A stretch of DNA of 33,635 nucleotides. Origin: Chloroflexota bacterium. GTDB lineage: Bacteria; Chloroflexota; Anaerolineae; Anaerolineales; Villigracilaceae. Where the stretch lies: NCBI GenBank assembly GCA_016219545.1, contig JACRMH010000010.1:1-33635 (forward strand), written 5' to 3'. Shown piece by piece: positions 6,984-13,272 of the stretch; position 1 is the first letter of the stretch, and every line of letters begins with the position of its first letter. The translations under genes were made by a program, and so were the position numbers. Under the pieces are notes generated by a model. That model was not told the DNA's origin. It saw only the letters and a list, made by a program, of their open reading frames with translations, and ran no database searches.

Positions 6984-8913
6984 TTTCTTTTTCTCCAAAA
7001 AGAATGATCCGCACAACCGGCAGGAGATGATTGTTGAAACCCATCGCCTTTATCCAGGCGGCTGCGAGCGGATGATCCACTTGAACTGGGATTTCATACG
7101 GCTTGGAAGGGGTCGTGTCGATCAACATCAACAGTTCAGCCGGCGGCAGGTCGGCAAATTTTCGGAATACGCCGCGCGCTTCGCGCAGGCAATGTTCACG
7201 CAAGCGGCTGATGGCGTATCCCAACGGATCGGAAAGATTCCCGCTTTGCGGACTGGCGACATACAGCACCCACGAGACAAAGGCATGCACGGACGCTTGC
7301 ACCTCCAGCAGTTCTTTTTGGACTTTTGGGTGTACGTCATTCTGACCAAGTAAGGTTTCGAGTTCCCAAAAGGGGGGCACAGTCCCCGCCTCCTCCTCCG
7401 TCTTCTGCGCGCTGTGCGCGTGTTGGGTGGTGGAAGTGTTCTTCTTGAATGTGTTTAAAGGGTGTTTAAAAGAGCTTAAATCAGTGCCATTTGCGTCCAC
7501 CATATTAGTGCCATTTGCGTCTACTATTACTTCCATTTGCGTCCAGCTATTAGTGCCATTTGCGACTGCCATATTAGTGCCATTTGCGTCCACCCTATTC
7601 CTGCCATTTGCGTCCAGCGGTTCATCCAAAAGCACGCGAAAAGTTCGCGTCATGCTTTCCACACGCAGGTCGGTATAGGTGTTGGAACCAATGGCTTGCA
7701 CCTCGCTTAGAAAACGGGTCAGATCTCCGCCGCGTTTCTGTGTGCTCCAGTGTGGGCTGAGCCAGGACTGCACGGTTTTATAGCGTGCCGATCCGATCAA
7801 GGCTGCCATCTCAAGGTAGCCGTTCTTGAAGGTCACGCTTTCGCGGCGTTCCCCGGTACGTGCGTTCAGGTAGGCCATGTCGCGCGCCACCGTCACCAGC
7901 CAGGATTGTGCGGGAGTCAGGTTGTATCGTTTGATGGTTTCCAAAATGAAATAATGCGGGATGTGAATATCGCCCAGGCAGTTGATGATCCTGCGCTGCA
8001 GTTCCTGTGCCAGATGATCCACCTTGGGATCCATTTCTTTGCCTGACTCCAAACGTGCCATCTCCATCACGGTATTGAATGGGAGGACTGGCTTATCCGA
8101 CTCGATGGGAGTGAGCAATTCCATCACATCCTCGACTGCCAGTAATTGCTGCAAAGCTTGGAGCAGGGATGTTCCGCTGTTCATTAAATCCTTCAAGCGG
8201 GAATACACGGCCGCAGAGTCGGCGCTGGTCAGGCGCGGGGTCATGCAAACCTGATAACGGATCGGAACGCGGTGCGGCCTTCCGTCCCGTCCGCGGTGGT
8301 ATTTGCGGTCATGCGGCGGATCTATCCGTTGCACCAGTCCATTGAGTTGGGAGCGAATTCCTGCATGACGCAGCGACCGCCAGAATCCGCCAAAGCTCAA
8401 TCCGCTAAAGCGCATTACATTGCGGCTGTAGAGTGCCATGCCTGATCCTTTTTCATGATCGCGCAGCTTCCAGGCTGCCTGGTGAAACCCGATATACAAC
8501 CAGACCGCCTTCGGACCGATCTCCATCCCGAGCCGGCGCAGGTAGCCCTTCACCACCACCTGCTTATGCGGTTGGACGATCTTGTCATAATCCAGCCATT
8601 GCACCGCTTCAATGGCAACCTCCTCTTCATCACCTTCTTCATCTTCGGGTTCGAGTTCTGTGTTTTTCGAATCCCCGACAACAAATTGAACCGACATGGA
8701 TTGATGCAGGATGCCGATCAACAATCTTTGAACAGTGTCTGTTAATCTTGACTCCAGCCAATCACGCGCATACTCGTTACGGGTCGCAACGATCATGACA
8801 CCCAGGTCCAGCGACAGGACTTCCGTATCCCGCACCCAGGTTTCAAAGGATGCGCGCGGCATTTCCATCTGTAGCAGACCCAATACAGACTGCCAGGCTT
8901 CATGCGGGTTCAT
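6976..8913 (-). CDS. Replication protein with a DnaA domain I-like N terminus
   Basis: The 645-residue protein begins with a region (about 1-85) that matches the DnaA N-terminal domain: AWQSVLGLLQMEMPRASFETW, then VMIVATRNEYARDWLESRL. An acidic linker follows (about 88-112). Residues 115-240 look like a winged-helix region with basic clusters, followed by a helical region to about 430. Residues 433-476 are encoded by a repeat array (see 7486-7617), and a helical C-terminal region follows. There is no AAA+ Walker motif, so this is not DnaA itself. A DnaA-N/winged-helix replication initiator is the best reading; DnaA-N could recruit host helicase, as domain I does in DnaA. GGAGG lies 9 nt before the ATG. 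Confidence 0.7.
   Translation of the reverse strand: MNPHEAWQSVLGLLQMEMPRASFETWVRDTEVLSLDLGVMIVATRNEYARDWLESRLTDTVQRLLIGILHQSMSVQFVVGDSKNTELEPEDEEGDEEEVAIEAVQWLDYDKIVQPHKQVVVKGYLRRLGMEIGPKAVWLYIGFHQAAWKLRDHEKGSGMALYSRNVMRFSGLSFGGFWRSLRHAGIRSQLNGLVQRIDPPHDRKYHRGRDGRPHRVPIRYQVCMTPRLTSADSAAVYSRLKDLMNSGTSLLQALQQLLAVEDVMELLTPIESDKPVLPFNTVMEMARLESGKEMDPKVDHLAQELQRRIINCLGDIHIPHYFILETIKRYNLTPAQSWLVTVARDMAYLNARTGERRESVTFKNGYLEMAALIGSARYKTVQSWLSPHWSTQKRGGDLTRFLSEVQAIGSNTYTDLRVESMTRTFRVLLDEPLDANGRNRVDANGTNMAVANGTNSWTQMEVIVDANGTNMVDANGTDLSSFKHPLNTFKKNTSTTQHAHSAQKTEEEAGTVPPFWELETLLGQNDVHPKVQKELLEVQASVHAFVSWVLYVASPQSGNLSDPLGYAISRLREHCLREARGVFRKFADLPPAELLMLIDTTPSKPYEIPVQVDHPLAAAWIKAMGFNNHLLPVVRIILFGEKENE
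7486..7617 (-). repeat. Six-copy iteron-like array inside the replication gene
   Basis: The 14-mer GCCATTTGCGTCCA (plus strand) or a near variant occurs six times, starting at 7486, 7510, 7532, 7555, 7579 and 7603, with spacings of 24, 22, 23, 24 and 24 nt. The flank TATTAGT is shared by several copies. Copies 1, 2, 4, 5 and 6 are read in one frame (as DANGTN or close variants). Copy 3 is read in another frame, as WTQMEV, because of the 22 and 23 nt spacings. The DNA is therefore kept while the protein is not, which points to a binding site such as replication-origin iterons. Confidence 0.72.
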
Positions 8914-9009
8914 GGATTTGCCTCCAAAAATAAAATAGGCTGTTTGCCATGACAGGGCTCATCGTCCCTCCCGCTTCCAATTTCTTCGTTCCTGCCATTC
9001 CTGTGCATT

Positions 9010-9092
9010 CAACGTAGGCGGAAACGTGGGCGGATGGGTGGGCGGGACGTAGACAAAGTGTAGGCGGCAAGTTGTCAATGCCGCCTACGTTG
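9010..9092. promoter_or_regulatory. GTRGGCGG repeat cluster with nested inverted repeats (candidate origin or centromere)
   Basis: The octamer GTAGGCGG or GTGGGCGG occurs at 9014, 9026 and 9038 with exact 12-nt spacing, again at 9060, and inverted at 9081-9088. A 12-bp inverted repeat (CAACGTAGGCGG at 9010-9021, its complement at 9081-9092) encloses the cluster. A 10-bp hairpin (9060-9069 with 9079-9088) lies inside it. The cluster fills the gap between the ParB-like gene and the replication gene. Helically phased short repeats next to parAB-type genes are typical of centromere sites bound by ribbon-helix-helix proteins; Rep binding is the alternative. Confidence 0.6.
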
Positions 9093-9138
9093 AGTTCATT
9101 TTCAAAAAGCAAAAAAACTTTTTGCGCAAGCTTCATTT

Positions 9139-9741
9139 TCAGCCCTCCAGTGCCAATGTGAAACTTGTTCTTTTTTCGATTGGTTCAAGTGCGAGCAACC
9201 CACTGTCATAGGCCTTCAAGCCAAAGCGAAGAAGCGCAGTGATCAGCTCCCCGACCGGCACGTTCAAAACCTCATCGGAAGCTAATCTTGCCAATTCCTC
9301 TTTGAGTTCAACCGGGAAGCCGCGCCAGGTGACGATCACACGCCATAAGGCATCCGCTTGTTTGTGTCGTTTGGGTTTGGCTTCGGCTTCATAATTGCGA
9401 AAGATCTCAGTCGTTGGGAATAAGGTCATCCGCATCCGATATGGATTGGGACGCGGGTTGAGATTTAGGTCGCCAGTGGCATAGGCGTGCAGGGCATATT
9501 CGATCACCGCGCGCGCGACTTCTCCTTCGGGGACCAGCAGATCGCCGGCGATAGACTTGACCAGCAATGCCAGCTTTGGGTCCACTCCACGATAGACCGC
9601 TTTTTGATGCAGGTGATTCTTTTCCCATCGGCGGTTGCGTTTATGCGGGGAGGCTATTCGTATTGATTCATAAAGACTTGGTGGAGTAAATGCGGTTGGA
9701 ATTGTTTCAGTGTTTTCAAAGGGATTGCGTCTTTTGTTCAT
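9139..9741 (-). CDS. ParB-like partition partner with an internal tandem duplication
   Basis: The 200-residue protein follows ParA by 8 nt, with AGGAGA before its ATG at 9741 (the longer frame to 9846 would lie inside parA). Its N terminus is basic (about 1-50). Two related units follow, at about 50-108 and 138-198. Unit 1 reads VDPKLALLVKSIAGDLLVP, then EYALHAYATGDLNLNP and MTLFP. Unit 2 reads FPVELKEELARLASDEVLNVP, then RFGLKAYDSGLLALEP and FTLAL. Each has a strand-helix-helix look compatible with a ribbon-helix-helix fold. The gene position and basic tail fit a centromere-binding partner of ParA; no sequence match to classical ParB is visible. Confidence 0.65.
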   Translation of the reverse strand: MNKRRNPFENTETIPTAFTPPSLYESIRIASPHKRNRRWEKNHLHQKAVYRGVDPKLALLVKSIAGDLLVPEGEVARAVIEYALHAYATGDLNLNPRPNPYRMRMTLFPTTEIFRNYEAEAKPKRHKQADALWRVIVTWRGFPVELKEELARLASDEVLNVPVGELITALLRFGLKAYDSGLLALEPIEKRTSFTLALEG

Positions 9742-9749
9742 GGACTCTC

Positions 9750-10526
9750 CTAATACTTCATCACCAACTGGGACAATGCCTGATATTCTTTTGCGGCGCG
9801 GCACAAAGAATCCATTTCGAAAATGGTCCGTCCTTCCGCAGCGCATTCCCTCAGTATGGTCGCGCGGTGGATCGGCGGCAGGATGCTGGAATTGAAGCGC
9901 TCACGCAGGGCATCCATCGTGGCTTTGCTTTCGCGGGTCTGTTCATCGTAGAAGGTCGGTAGAATGCCCAGTAATTTTCCGCGCCAATTCTTCTTTTCCT
10001 GCAGGATGCTCAGCATATGCAGGACCTTGGAGACACCATCGGCGGAGAGAAATTCCGTTGCAGTGGGGACGATCACCAGGTCCGCAGCCCAGACCGCGCG
10101 CTCCTCGCGCAGCGTCCCCCCTACACTGGGCGCGGTATCGAATAGGATGTAATGCAGTTCTTCTTTAAAGAAGCGACTGACAGAATTGCGAATGGCGGAG
10201 ATGGGTTGGTCCTGTGCGTTGAGCACGGTTTGTGCGGCCATCGTCTGCTGGTCTCCTGGAAAATAATACAGCCCCTCCCTGCCGGAAAAGCGCATCCAGG
10301 ATTGCACAAAAGTGGACTCTTGTGGAGTAGTCCCCATAGTTAATAGATAGAAGACTCCCGGCTCCGGGCTATGACCCAGCGCAGTGGCGCACTGACCTTG
10401 CGGGTCGAGATCGATCAGCAGGACCCGTCTTCCTTTTTGTACCAGTCCGTGGGCAAGCGAAACAGCGGTGGTGGTTTTTCCAACCCCGCCTTTTTGATTT
10501 GCGATGCAGATGATTTTTGTGGACAT
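9750..10526 (-). CDS. parA: ParA-family partition ATPase
   Basis: The 258-residue protein carries the deviant Walker A box KGGVGKTT at residues 12-19, a switch I-type VLLIDLDPQGQ at about 34-44 and the Walker B/switch II region ILFDTAPSVGG at about 127-137. The small size without an N-terminal DNA-binding domain fits the ParA type Ib/MinD-like group. ParA ATPases move plasmid or chromosomal cargo together with a centromere-binding partner, here probably the next gene. GGGGAA lies 7 nt before the start. It is preceded, 10 nt away, by a tiny membrane peptide gene and the regulator of module A, so partition is likely under the control of that module. Confidence 0.9.
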   Translation of the reverse strand: MSTKIICIANQKGGVGKTTTAVSLAHGLVQKGRRVLLIDLDPQGQCATALGHSPEPGVFYLLTMGTTPQESTFVQSWMRFSGREGLYYFPGDQQTMAAQTVLNAQDQPISAIRNSVSRFFKEELHYILFDTAPSVGGTLREERAVWAADLVIVPTATEFLSADGVSKVLHMLSILQEKKNWRGKLLGILPTFYDEQTRESKATMDALRERFNSSILPPIHRATILRECAAEGRTIFEMDSLCRAAKEYQALSQLVMKY

Positions 10527-10536
10527 GAATATTCCC

Positions 10537-10662
10537 CTAATCCTTGTTCTGCATATGATGCTTCAAAAAATCTCTCAACAGGCAATAGATGATTGCACCT
10601 CCGGACATGGACAGGATGGTGATCAGGATGCCGGCCAGAATGGCGCTGATGGCTTCATTCAT
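10537..10662 (-). CDS. 41-residue membrane peptide (module A)
   Basis: The product is MNEAISAILAGILITILSMS followed by GGAIIYCLLRDFLKHHMQNKD. It forms one transmembrane helix (about residues 5-31) with a basic tail. AGGAG lies 8 nt before the ATG. The start overlaps the end of the previous small ORF (stop at 10655). It occupies the same position as the 27-residue hydrophobic peptide at 11921-12004 in module B. The function is unknown. Its place directly before parA could mean membrane anchoring of the partition or regulatory complex, or simply a holin- or toxin-like peptide. Confidence 0.65.
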   Translation of the reverse strand: MNEAISAILAGILITILSMSGGAIIYCLLRDFLKHHMQNKD

Positions 10663-10798
10663 GTGATATCTCCTCGGCTTTATGTTGCTGTGTTTTTTTG
10701 ATGGGTTTATCGGCCGCGCTGAATGCAGCCAGCCCGCACCCCGGTTCACGATCAACGCCTTTGTTCATAATATGTTCGGAAAGACCGGAGGAGATCAT
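10655..10798 (-). CDS. 47-residue small protein overlapping the module A regulator
   Basis: The frame starts ATGATCTCC at 10798, overlaps the stop of the ribbon-helix-helix gene as ATGA, and ends inside the start of the membrane peptide gene. The product (MISSGLSEHIMNKGVDREP..., C-terminal half KPIKKTQQHKAEE) is polar, with a basic segment. GAGGTG lies just before the start. In module B the 70-residue gene at 12011-12223 likewise begins inside the end of the regulator gene, so the overlap is conserved between the copies even though the two products differ. No family is recognised. Confidence 0.5.
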   Translation of the reverse strand: MISSGLSEHIMNKGVDREPGCGLAAFSAADKPIKKTQQHKAEEISHE

Positions 10799-10995
10799 GA
10801 TCGCACCTCTGTAGAATTCCCTTCCGATTTCCCGGTTGTCTTGGTACTTACCCGCTCTGGCAGCATTCCCAGCCGGGTCAATTCCCGGCGGATGATCAAT
10901 GCTGCCTGGGCACGTGGAATCCGCAATTCACGTTGGGCAAGTTGATGGAGCGCGTCCCGCTCCTGTTCACCTAGATAAACAATTAGTTTTGCCAT
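10795..10995 (-). CDS. Ribbon-helix-helix-like regulator, module A
   Basis: This 66-residue protein begins MAKLIVYLGEQERDALHQLA. A short strand (KLIVYL) followed by two helices (about 9-20 and 27-43) is the layout of a CopG/MetJ-type ribbon-helix-helix DNA-binding protein. It is a clear paralog of the module B protein at 12210-12389: by eye 28 of the first 45 residues are identical. AAGGAAA lies before the start. Upstream is a hairpin and a set of TACG half-sites spaced 11, 12 and 11 nt (11065-11102) that recur before the paralog, so autoregulation and cross-regulation are likely. Confidence 0.72.
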   Translation of the reverse strand: MAKLIVYLGEQERDALHQLAQRELRIPRAQAALIIRRELTRLGMLPERVSTKTTGKSEGNSTEVRS

Positions 10996-11022
10996 AGAGT
11001 TTCCTTCAGATGCTAAAAATGG

Positions 11023-11049
11023 AATGAGCCGCTTTATCGGCGGCTCATT
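11023..11049 (-). terminator. Hairpin between operator and regulator gene, module A
   Basis: The arms AATGAGCCGC (11023-11032) and its complement (11040-11049) form a 10-bp stem, followed on the minus strand by CCATTTTTAGC. It lies between the TACG operator and the ribosome site of the regulator. It could end transcripts from the membrane-protein gene upstream, or act as an attenuator if the promoter lies in the operator. Module B has the same arrangement. Confidence 0.65.
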
Positions 11050-11063
11050 AATAGCATCTGGGA

Positions 11064-11105
11064 GTACGGTAATTGTACGGTTTAGACTACGAGATTTCTA
11101 CGAGA
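11064..11105 (-). promoter_or_regulatory. Four-site operator, module A
   Basis: TACG occurs at 11065, 11076, 11088 and 11099, spacings 11, 12 and 11. The inner flank TTTAGACTACGA and the outer CTACGAGA are shared with the module B operator at 12455-12494. Regular spacing close to one helical turn is what cooperative ribbon-helix-helix dimers bind. The remaining intergenic sequence (11106-11158) shows no further structure. Confidence 0.65.
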
Positions 11106-11158
11106 ATGATTCCTTCACGACTTGGGTTCAATAATTGTTATTTCGGTAACGATGCCAG

Positions 11159-11752
11159 TTAAGGATGATTGCGTTGCTCTTCTATTTCTTTGAGGATATG
11201 ACGCCGCCAGTCATAAAAGGTTGAGACTGCCACCAGCAGGATCCCATCCGGTCCGCTACCGAATTCTTCTTCAAGAAATTCCTCCAAGGTTCTGGCAGGG
11301 AAGGATAAATCGCGTCTTTCCCATTTCCATACAACTTTGCGGATTTTCTCTTCAGGAAAACGGGAATGCTTTCTGCGATGCTTTCTTGGATGGAAGGGTG
11401 GTAGGTCATGAATGTCTTCCGTGTCGGACTGAAGGTTTTCCGGTAGGACTGCAGATCGGAACAATTCAATCCCAAGCACGTTCAGTACAACGCATTTTTT
11501 CCTCGGATCATCCAGCACTGTCCTTCTGGCAGCCTCGTCGCGCAAAAAACGATGAAGCTTATTGGCATAATTTCCTCCAAAAATCCCTAGAACGATGATC
11601 CCCGTTGAAATAAGCGCCAAGGCCAGGTGTGACTCAACATCACCAAAGCGGCGTTGAATTAATTGGGTGATCCAGGAGACGGGGAATATCAGAGCAATGA
11701 TGAGGGTCACCAATGCCAGATAATGGATCCACATCCTCTTTATGTGGTTCAT
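11159..11752 (-). CDS. Membrane protein with a helix-turn-helix-like C terminus, module A
   Basis: The 197-residue protein has two hydrophobic segments (about 10-28 and 40-60), a middle cytoplasmic region with a basic patch (HPRKHRRKHSR, about 120-130), and a C-terminal domain (about 135-197) with LEEFLEEEFG and STFYDWRRHILKEIEE. The TFYxWRR phrase resembles the recognition helix of IS3-type OrfA helix-turn-helix domains. The same architecture and C-terminal domain occur in the module B protein at 12531-13196 (TLLQFLEERFG and QTFYGWRKKFLEELEK). A membrane-tethered DNA-binding or adaptor protein is my inference. GAGGT lies 9 nt before the start. Upstream (11753-11920) is an AT-rich leader with no further gene. 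Confidence 0.65.
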   Translation of the reverse strand: MNHIKRMWIHYLALVTLIIALIFPVSWITQLIQRRFGDVESHLALALISTGIIVLGIFGGNYANKLHRFLRDEAARRTVLDDPRKKCVVLNVLGIELFRSAVLPENLQSDTEDIHDLPPFHPRKHRRKHSRFPEEKIRKVVWKWERRDLSFPARTLEEFLEEEFGSGPDGILLVAVSTFYDWRRHILKEIEEQRNHP

Positions 11753-11920
11753 TTTTTTCGACCTCGGGATTTAAAGTTAAAAGCGAGATATTTTATTCGC
11801 AAAATTGATGATGGTAACTGTCATTTGTTACTTTTTTAGTAAGATTTATTCCTTTTCCCCAGGTAAACTTTCTCAGGCAAAAGGCTCGTAAGTGGAATGG
11901 CCCTACAACCGCTACAGTTG

Positions 11921-12004
11921 CTATTTCCCTATTAACACAAGCACAATCCCCAAGAACAGGGGAGCGCCGAACAAAATCAGGCCGATCAATATTCCTTCGA
12001 ACAT
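11921..12004 (-). CDS. 27-residue hydrophobic peptide (module B)
   Basis: The frame ATGTTCGAAGGA... from 12004 encodes MFEGILIGLILFGAPLF and then LGIVLVLIGK, a single hydrophobic helix with almost no soluble part. It starts 6 nt after the stop of the 70-residue gene. No good ribosome site is seen, so expression would depend on coupling. Its position matches that of the 41-residue membrane peptide in module A, which is the main support for it being real. Confidence 0.45.
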   Translation of the reverse strand: MFEGILIGLILFGAPLFLGIVLVLIGK

Positions 12005-12010
12005 TGCAGA

Positions 12011-12223
12011 TCAGCTTTGCTTGTTTTCCGGCAAGGAGGATACACGTGCAGCCGGGTGACGCACGGTTTTTCTTGAATCGGCTCGGGGTTCAGAAGATGA
12101 ACAGGTTTGATCTGGTTCGGTCTTCTCCCGCGGCCAGCTTAAGATCAAGCGATATGCCTTGGCGAGCAACTTGCGCTGTTCCGGTGTGTATTCCTCTTTT
12201 TCAGGAGGTTTACTGTCCATCAT
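12011..12223 (-). CDS. 70-residue polar protein overlapping the module B regulator
   Basis: The gene starts within the last codons of the regulator gene (14-nt overlap) with AGGAGG 7 nt before its first ATG. The product begins MMDSKPPEKEEYTPEQRKLL, then a helix (AKAYRLILSW), then a polar, Ser/Arg-rich tail. No family is recognised. The overlap mirrors that of the 47-residue ORF in module A. Strong overlap and ribosome site make it more convincing than its composition alone would. Confidence 0.58.
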   Translation of the reverse strand: MMDSKPPEKEEYTPEQRKLLAKAYRLILSWPREKTEPDQTCSSSEPRADSRKTVRHPAARVSSLPENKQS

Positions 12224-12389
12224 GTTTTTCCTCCTGCTTCCCCAGCCCTTTCTCCAACAATTCCAGCCTTTCCAATTCCTTCTGGATCAATAGGGAAGCC
12301 TGAGCCTTGGGCGTGCGATACTCTCTCATCGCCAGCTCAGCCAGAGCATCAAGTTCCTGTTCCCGCAGATAAATGATTATTTTTGCCAT
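12210..12389 (-). CDS. Ribbon-helix-helix-like regulator, module B
   Basis: A 59-residue protein beginning MAKIIIYLREQELDALAELA, with helix 2 around TPKAQASLLIQKELERLELL. It is a paralog of the module A regulator and shows the same strand-helix-helix layout. AAGGA lies 6 nt before the start. It follows the operator at 12455-12494 and the hairpin at 12415-12442. Its end overlaps the start of the 70-residue gene. Probable role: DNA-binding repressor of its own module, possibly also of module A, because the operators share sequence and spacing. Confidence 0.7.
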   Translation of the reverse strand: MAKIIIYLREQELDALAELAMREYRTPKAQASLLIQKELERLELLEKGLGKQEEKHDGQ

Positions 12390-12414
12390 AGGATCCTTTT
12401 CGCGGCATGGAATG

Positions 12415-12442
12415 AAAAGAGCCGCTCATCAGCGGCTCTTTT
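12415..12442 (-). terminator. Hairpin between operator and regulator gene, module B
   Basis: A perfect 12-bp stem (AAAAGAGCCGCT at 12415-12426 with 12431-12442) and a 4-nt loop, giving a U-run on either strand. Its core GAGCCGC is the same as in the module A hairpin. It lies before the regulator's ribosome site and either ends the upstream membrane-protein transcript or attenuates the regulator transcript. Confidence 0.75.
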
Positions 12443-12450
12443 ATCATTTG

Positions 12451-12495
12451 GGTCTACGGGAAAACTATGGTTTAGACTACGACTATTCTACGAGA
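12451..12495 (-). promoter_or_regulatory. Four-site operator, module B
   Basis: TACG occurs at 12455, 12478 and 12489, with TATG at 12466, giving the same 11, 12, 11 spacing as in module A. TTTAGACTACGA is identical in both and the outer site CTACGAGA is also shared. The sequence between the operator and the end of the upstream gene (12496-12530) is A-rich and shows no other feature. Confidence 0.65.
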
Positions 12496-12530
12496 TCGGG
12501 ATAGAAAAAAAATACTACTAATGCATCCCT

Positions 12531-13196
12531 TCATTTGGTTTGGGTCTGTTTATTTTTTTCCAATTCTTCAAGGAACTTCTTGCGCCAGCCATAGAAGGTT
12601 TGGTTGGGGACCAACGCCATCCCGGTTTCAGAGGCCACGCCAAAACGTTCCTCCAGGAATTGCAGTAAAGTGACTGATGTGCCGCGCGACTGCATGATCA
12701 TCCAATCACGCACGGCGCGAAATTGAACTTCGTCAGAATGAAGGCTTTTCTTCCCTCCCCGCCTGCGCTGTCCAATGATGACCAGCAGTTCTTCAATATC
12801 CTTCATCGTAATACCAGGCGGCATATCGTCTGACGAGGTTTCATTTTGTTGTGGTCGTGGCTCTGGATCTTCCAGCCTGTTCCCCCATAGCCTTAGAAAC
12901 TGGTCAAGCCAGCTGCCGGGCGCAGGTTTTCTTTTGAAGAGCAGGATGCGTTTTGAAATGGCCCATTCGAGCCCGCCGCCAAACCCCATCCCCAACAGGA
13001 TCAAAAACAATATGACGATTGTCGCGGCAGCGACAACAACCACGGCCATATCATACCCAAAAGCGGAGGCAGCGATATTATGCAGGCGGACCAATACTGA
13101 GAAAAGCAGCGCTCCCAGACCGATGATCAGTACTAAAAGGAATGGTTTTCTTTTTGGAAGGCCGGAACCACGCCGGCTGGGAAGTTCATGAGTCAT
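12531..13196 (-). CDS. Membrane protein with a helix-turn-helix-like C terminus, module B
   Basis: The 221-residue protein has a basic N terminus (RRGSGLPKRKPF), two hydrophobic segments (about 19-38 and 50-72), a variable linker, and a C-terminal domain (about 145-215) holding a basic QRRRGGKKS, TLLQFLEERFG and QTFYGWRKKFLEELEK. This last phrase has the look of a helix-turn-helix recognition helix. It is paralogous to the protein at 11159-11752. No Shine-Dalgarno site precedes the ATG; a TATAAT at 13203-13208 lies 6 nt before it, so the mRNA may be leaderless. The gene heads the long minus-strand series of the element. Confidence 0.65.
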   Translation of the reverse strand: MTHELPSRRGSGLPKRKPFLLVLIIGLGALLFSVLVRLHNIAASAFGYDMAVVVVAAATIVILFLILLGMGFGGGLEWAISKRILLFKRKPAPGSWLDQFLRLWGNRLEDPEPRPQQNETSSDDMPPGITMKDIEELLVIIGQRRRGGKKSLHSDEVQFRAVRDWMIMQSRGTSVTLLQFLEERFGVASETGMALVPNQTFYGWRKKFLEELEKNKQTQTK

Positions 13197-13202
13197 GGCG
13201 GG

Positions 13203-13208
13203 ATTATA
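13203..13208 (-). promoter_or_regulatory. Possible -10 box of a leaderless transcript
   Basis: TATAAT on the minus strand ends 6 nt before the ATG at 13196, with TTTTAC about 17 nt further upstream as a weak -35. Transcription would begin at or near the A of the start codon. The lack of a ribosome site supports this, but no transcript data are available. Confidence 0.35.
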
Positions 13209-13272
13209 TTCCAGAAAAATATTTTGTAAAACTCGTAATCCAACTCATAGGCATTTGATAAAGTTAGCATAC

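Noticed and set aside
7486..7617. CRISPR array
   Set aside because: Spacing is too short (22-24 nt per unit), the spacers are not unique, and the array lies inside a gene; no cas genes are present.
6976..8913. Chromosomal DnaA
   Set aside because: There is no AAA+ Walker motif and no DnaA domain IV; only the N-terminal domain resembles DnaA.
8900..9136. Minus-strand frame of 78 codons between the ParB-like gene and rep
   Set aside because: It is built on the repeat cluster, has no recognisable domain, and runs into the replication gene start; the DNA repeats explain the region better.
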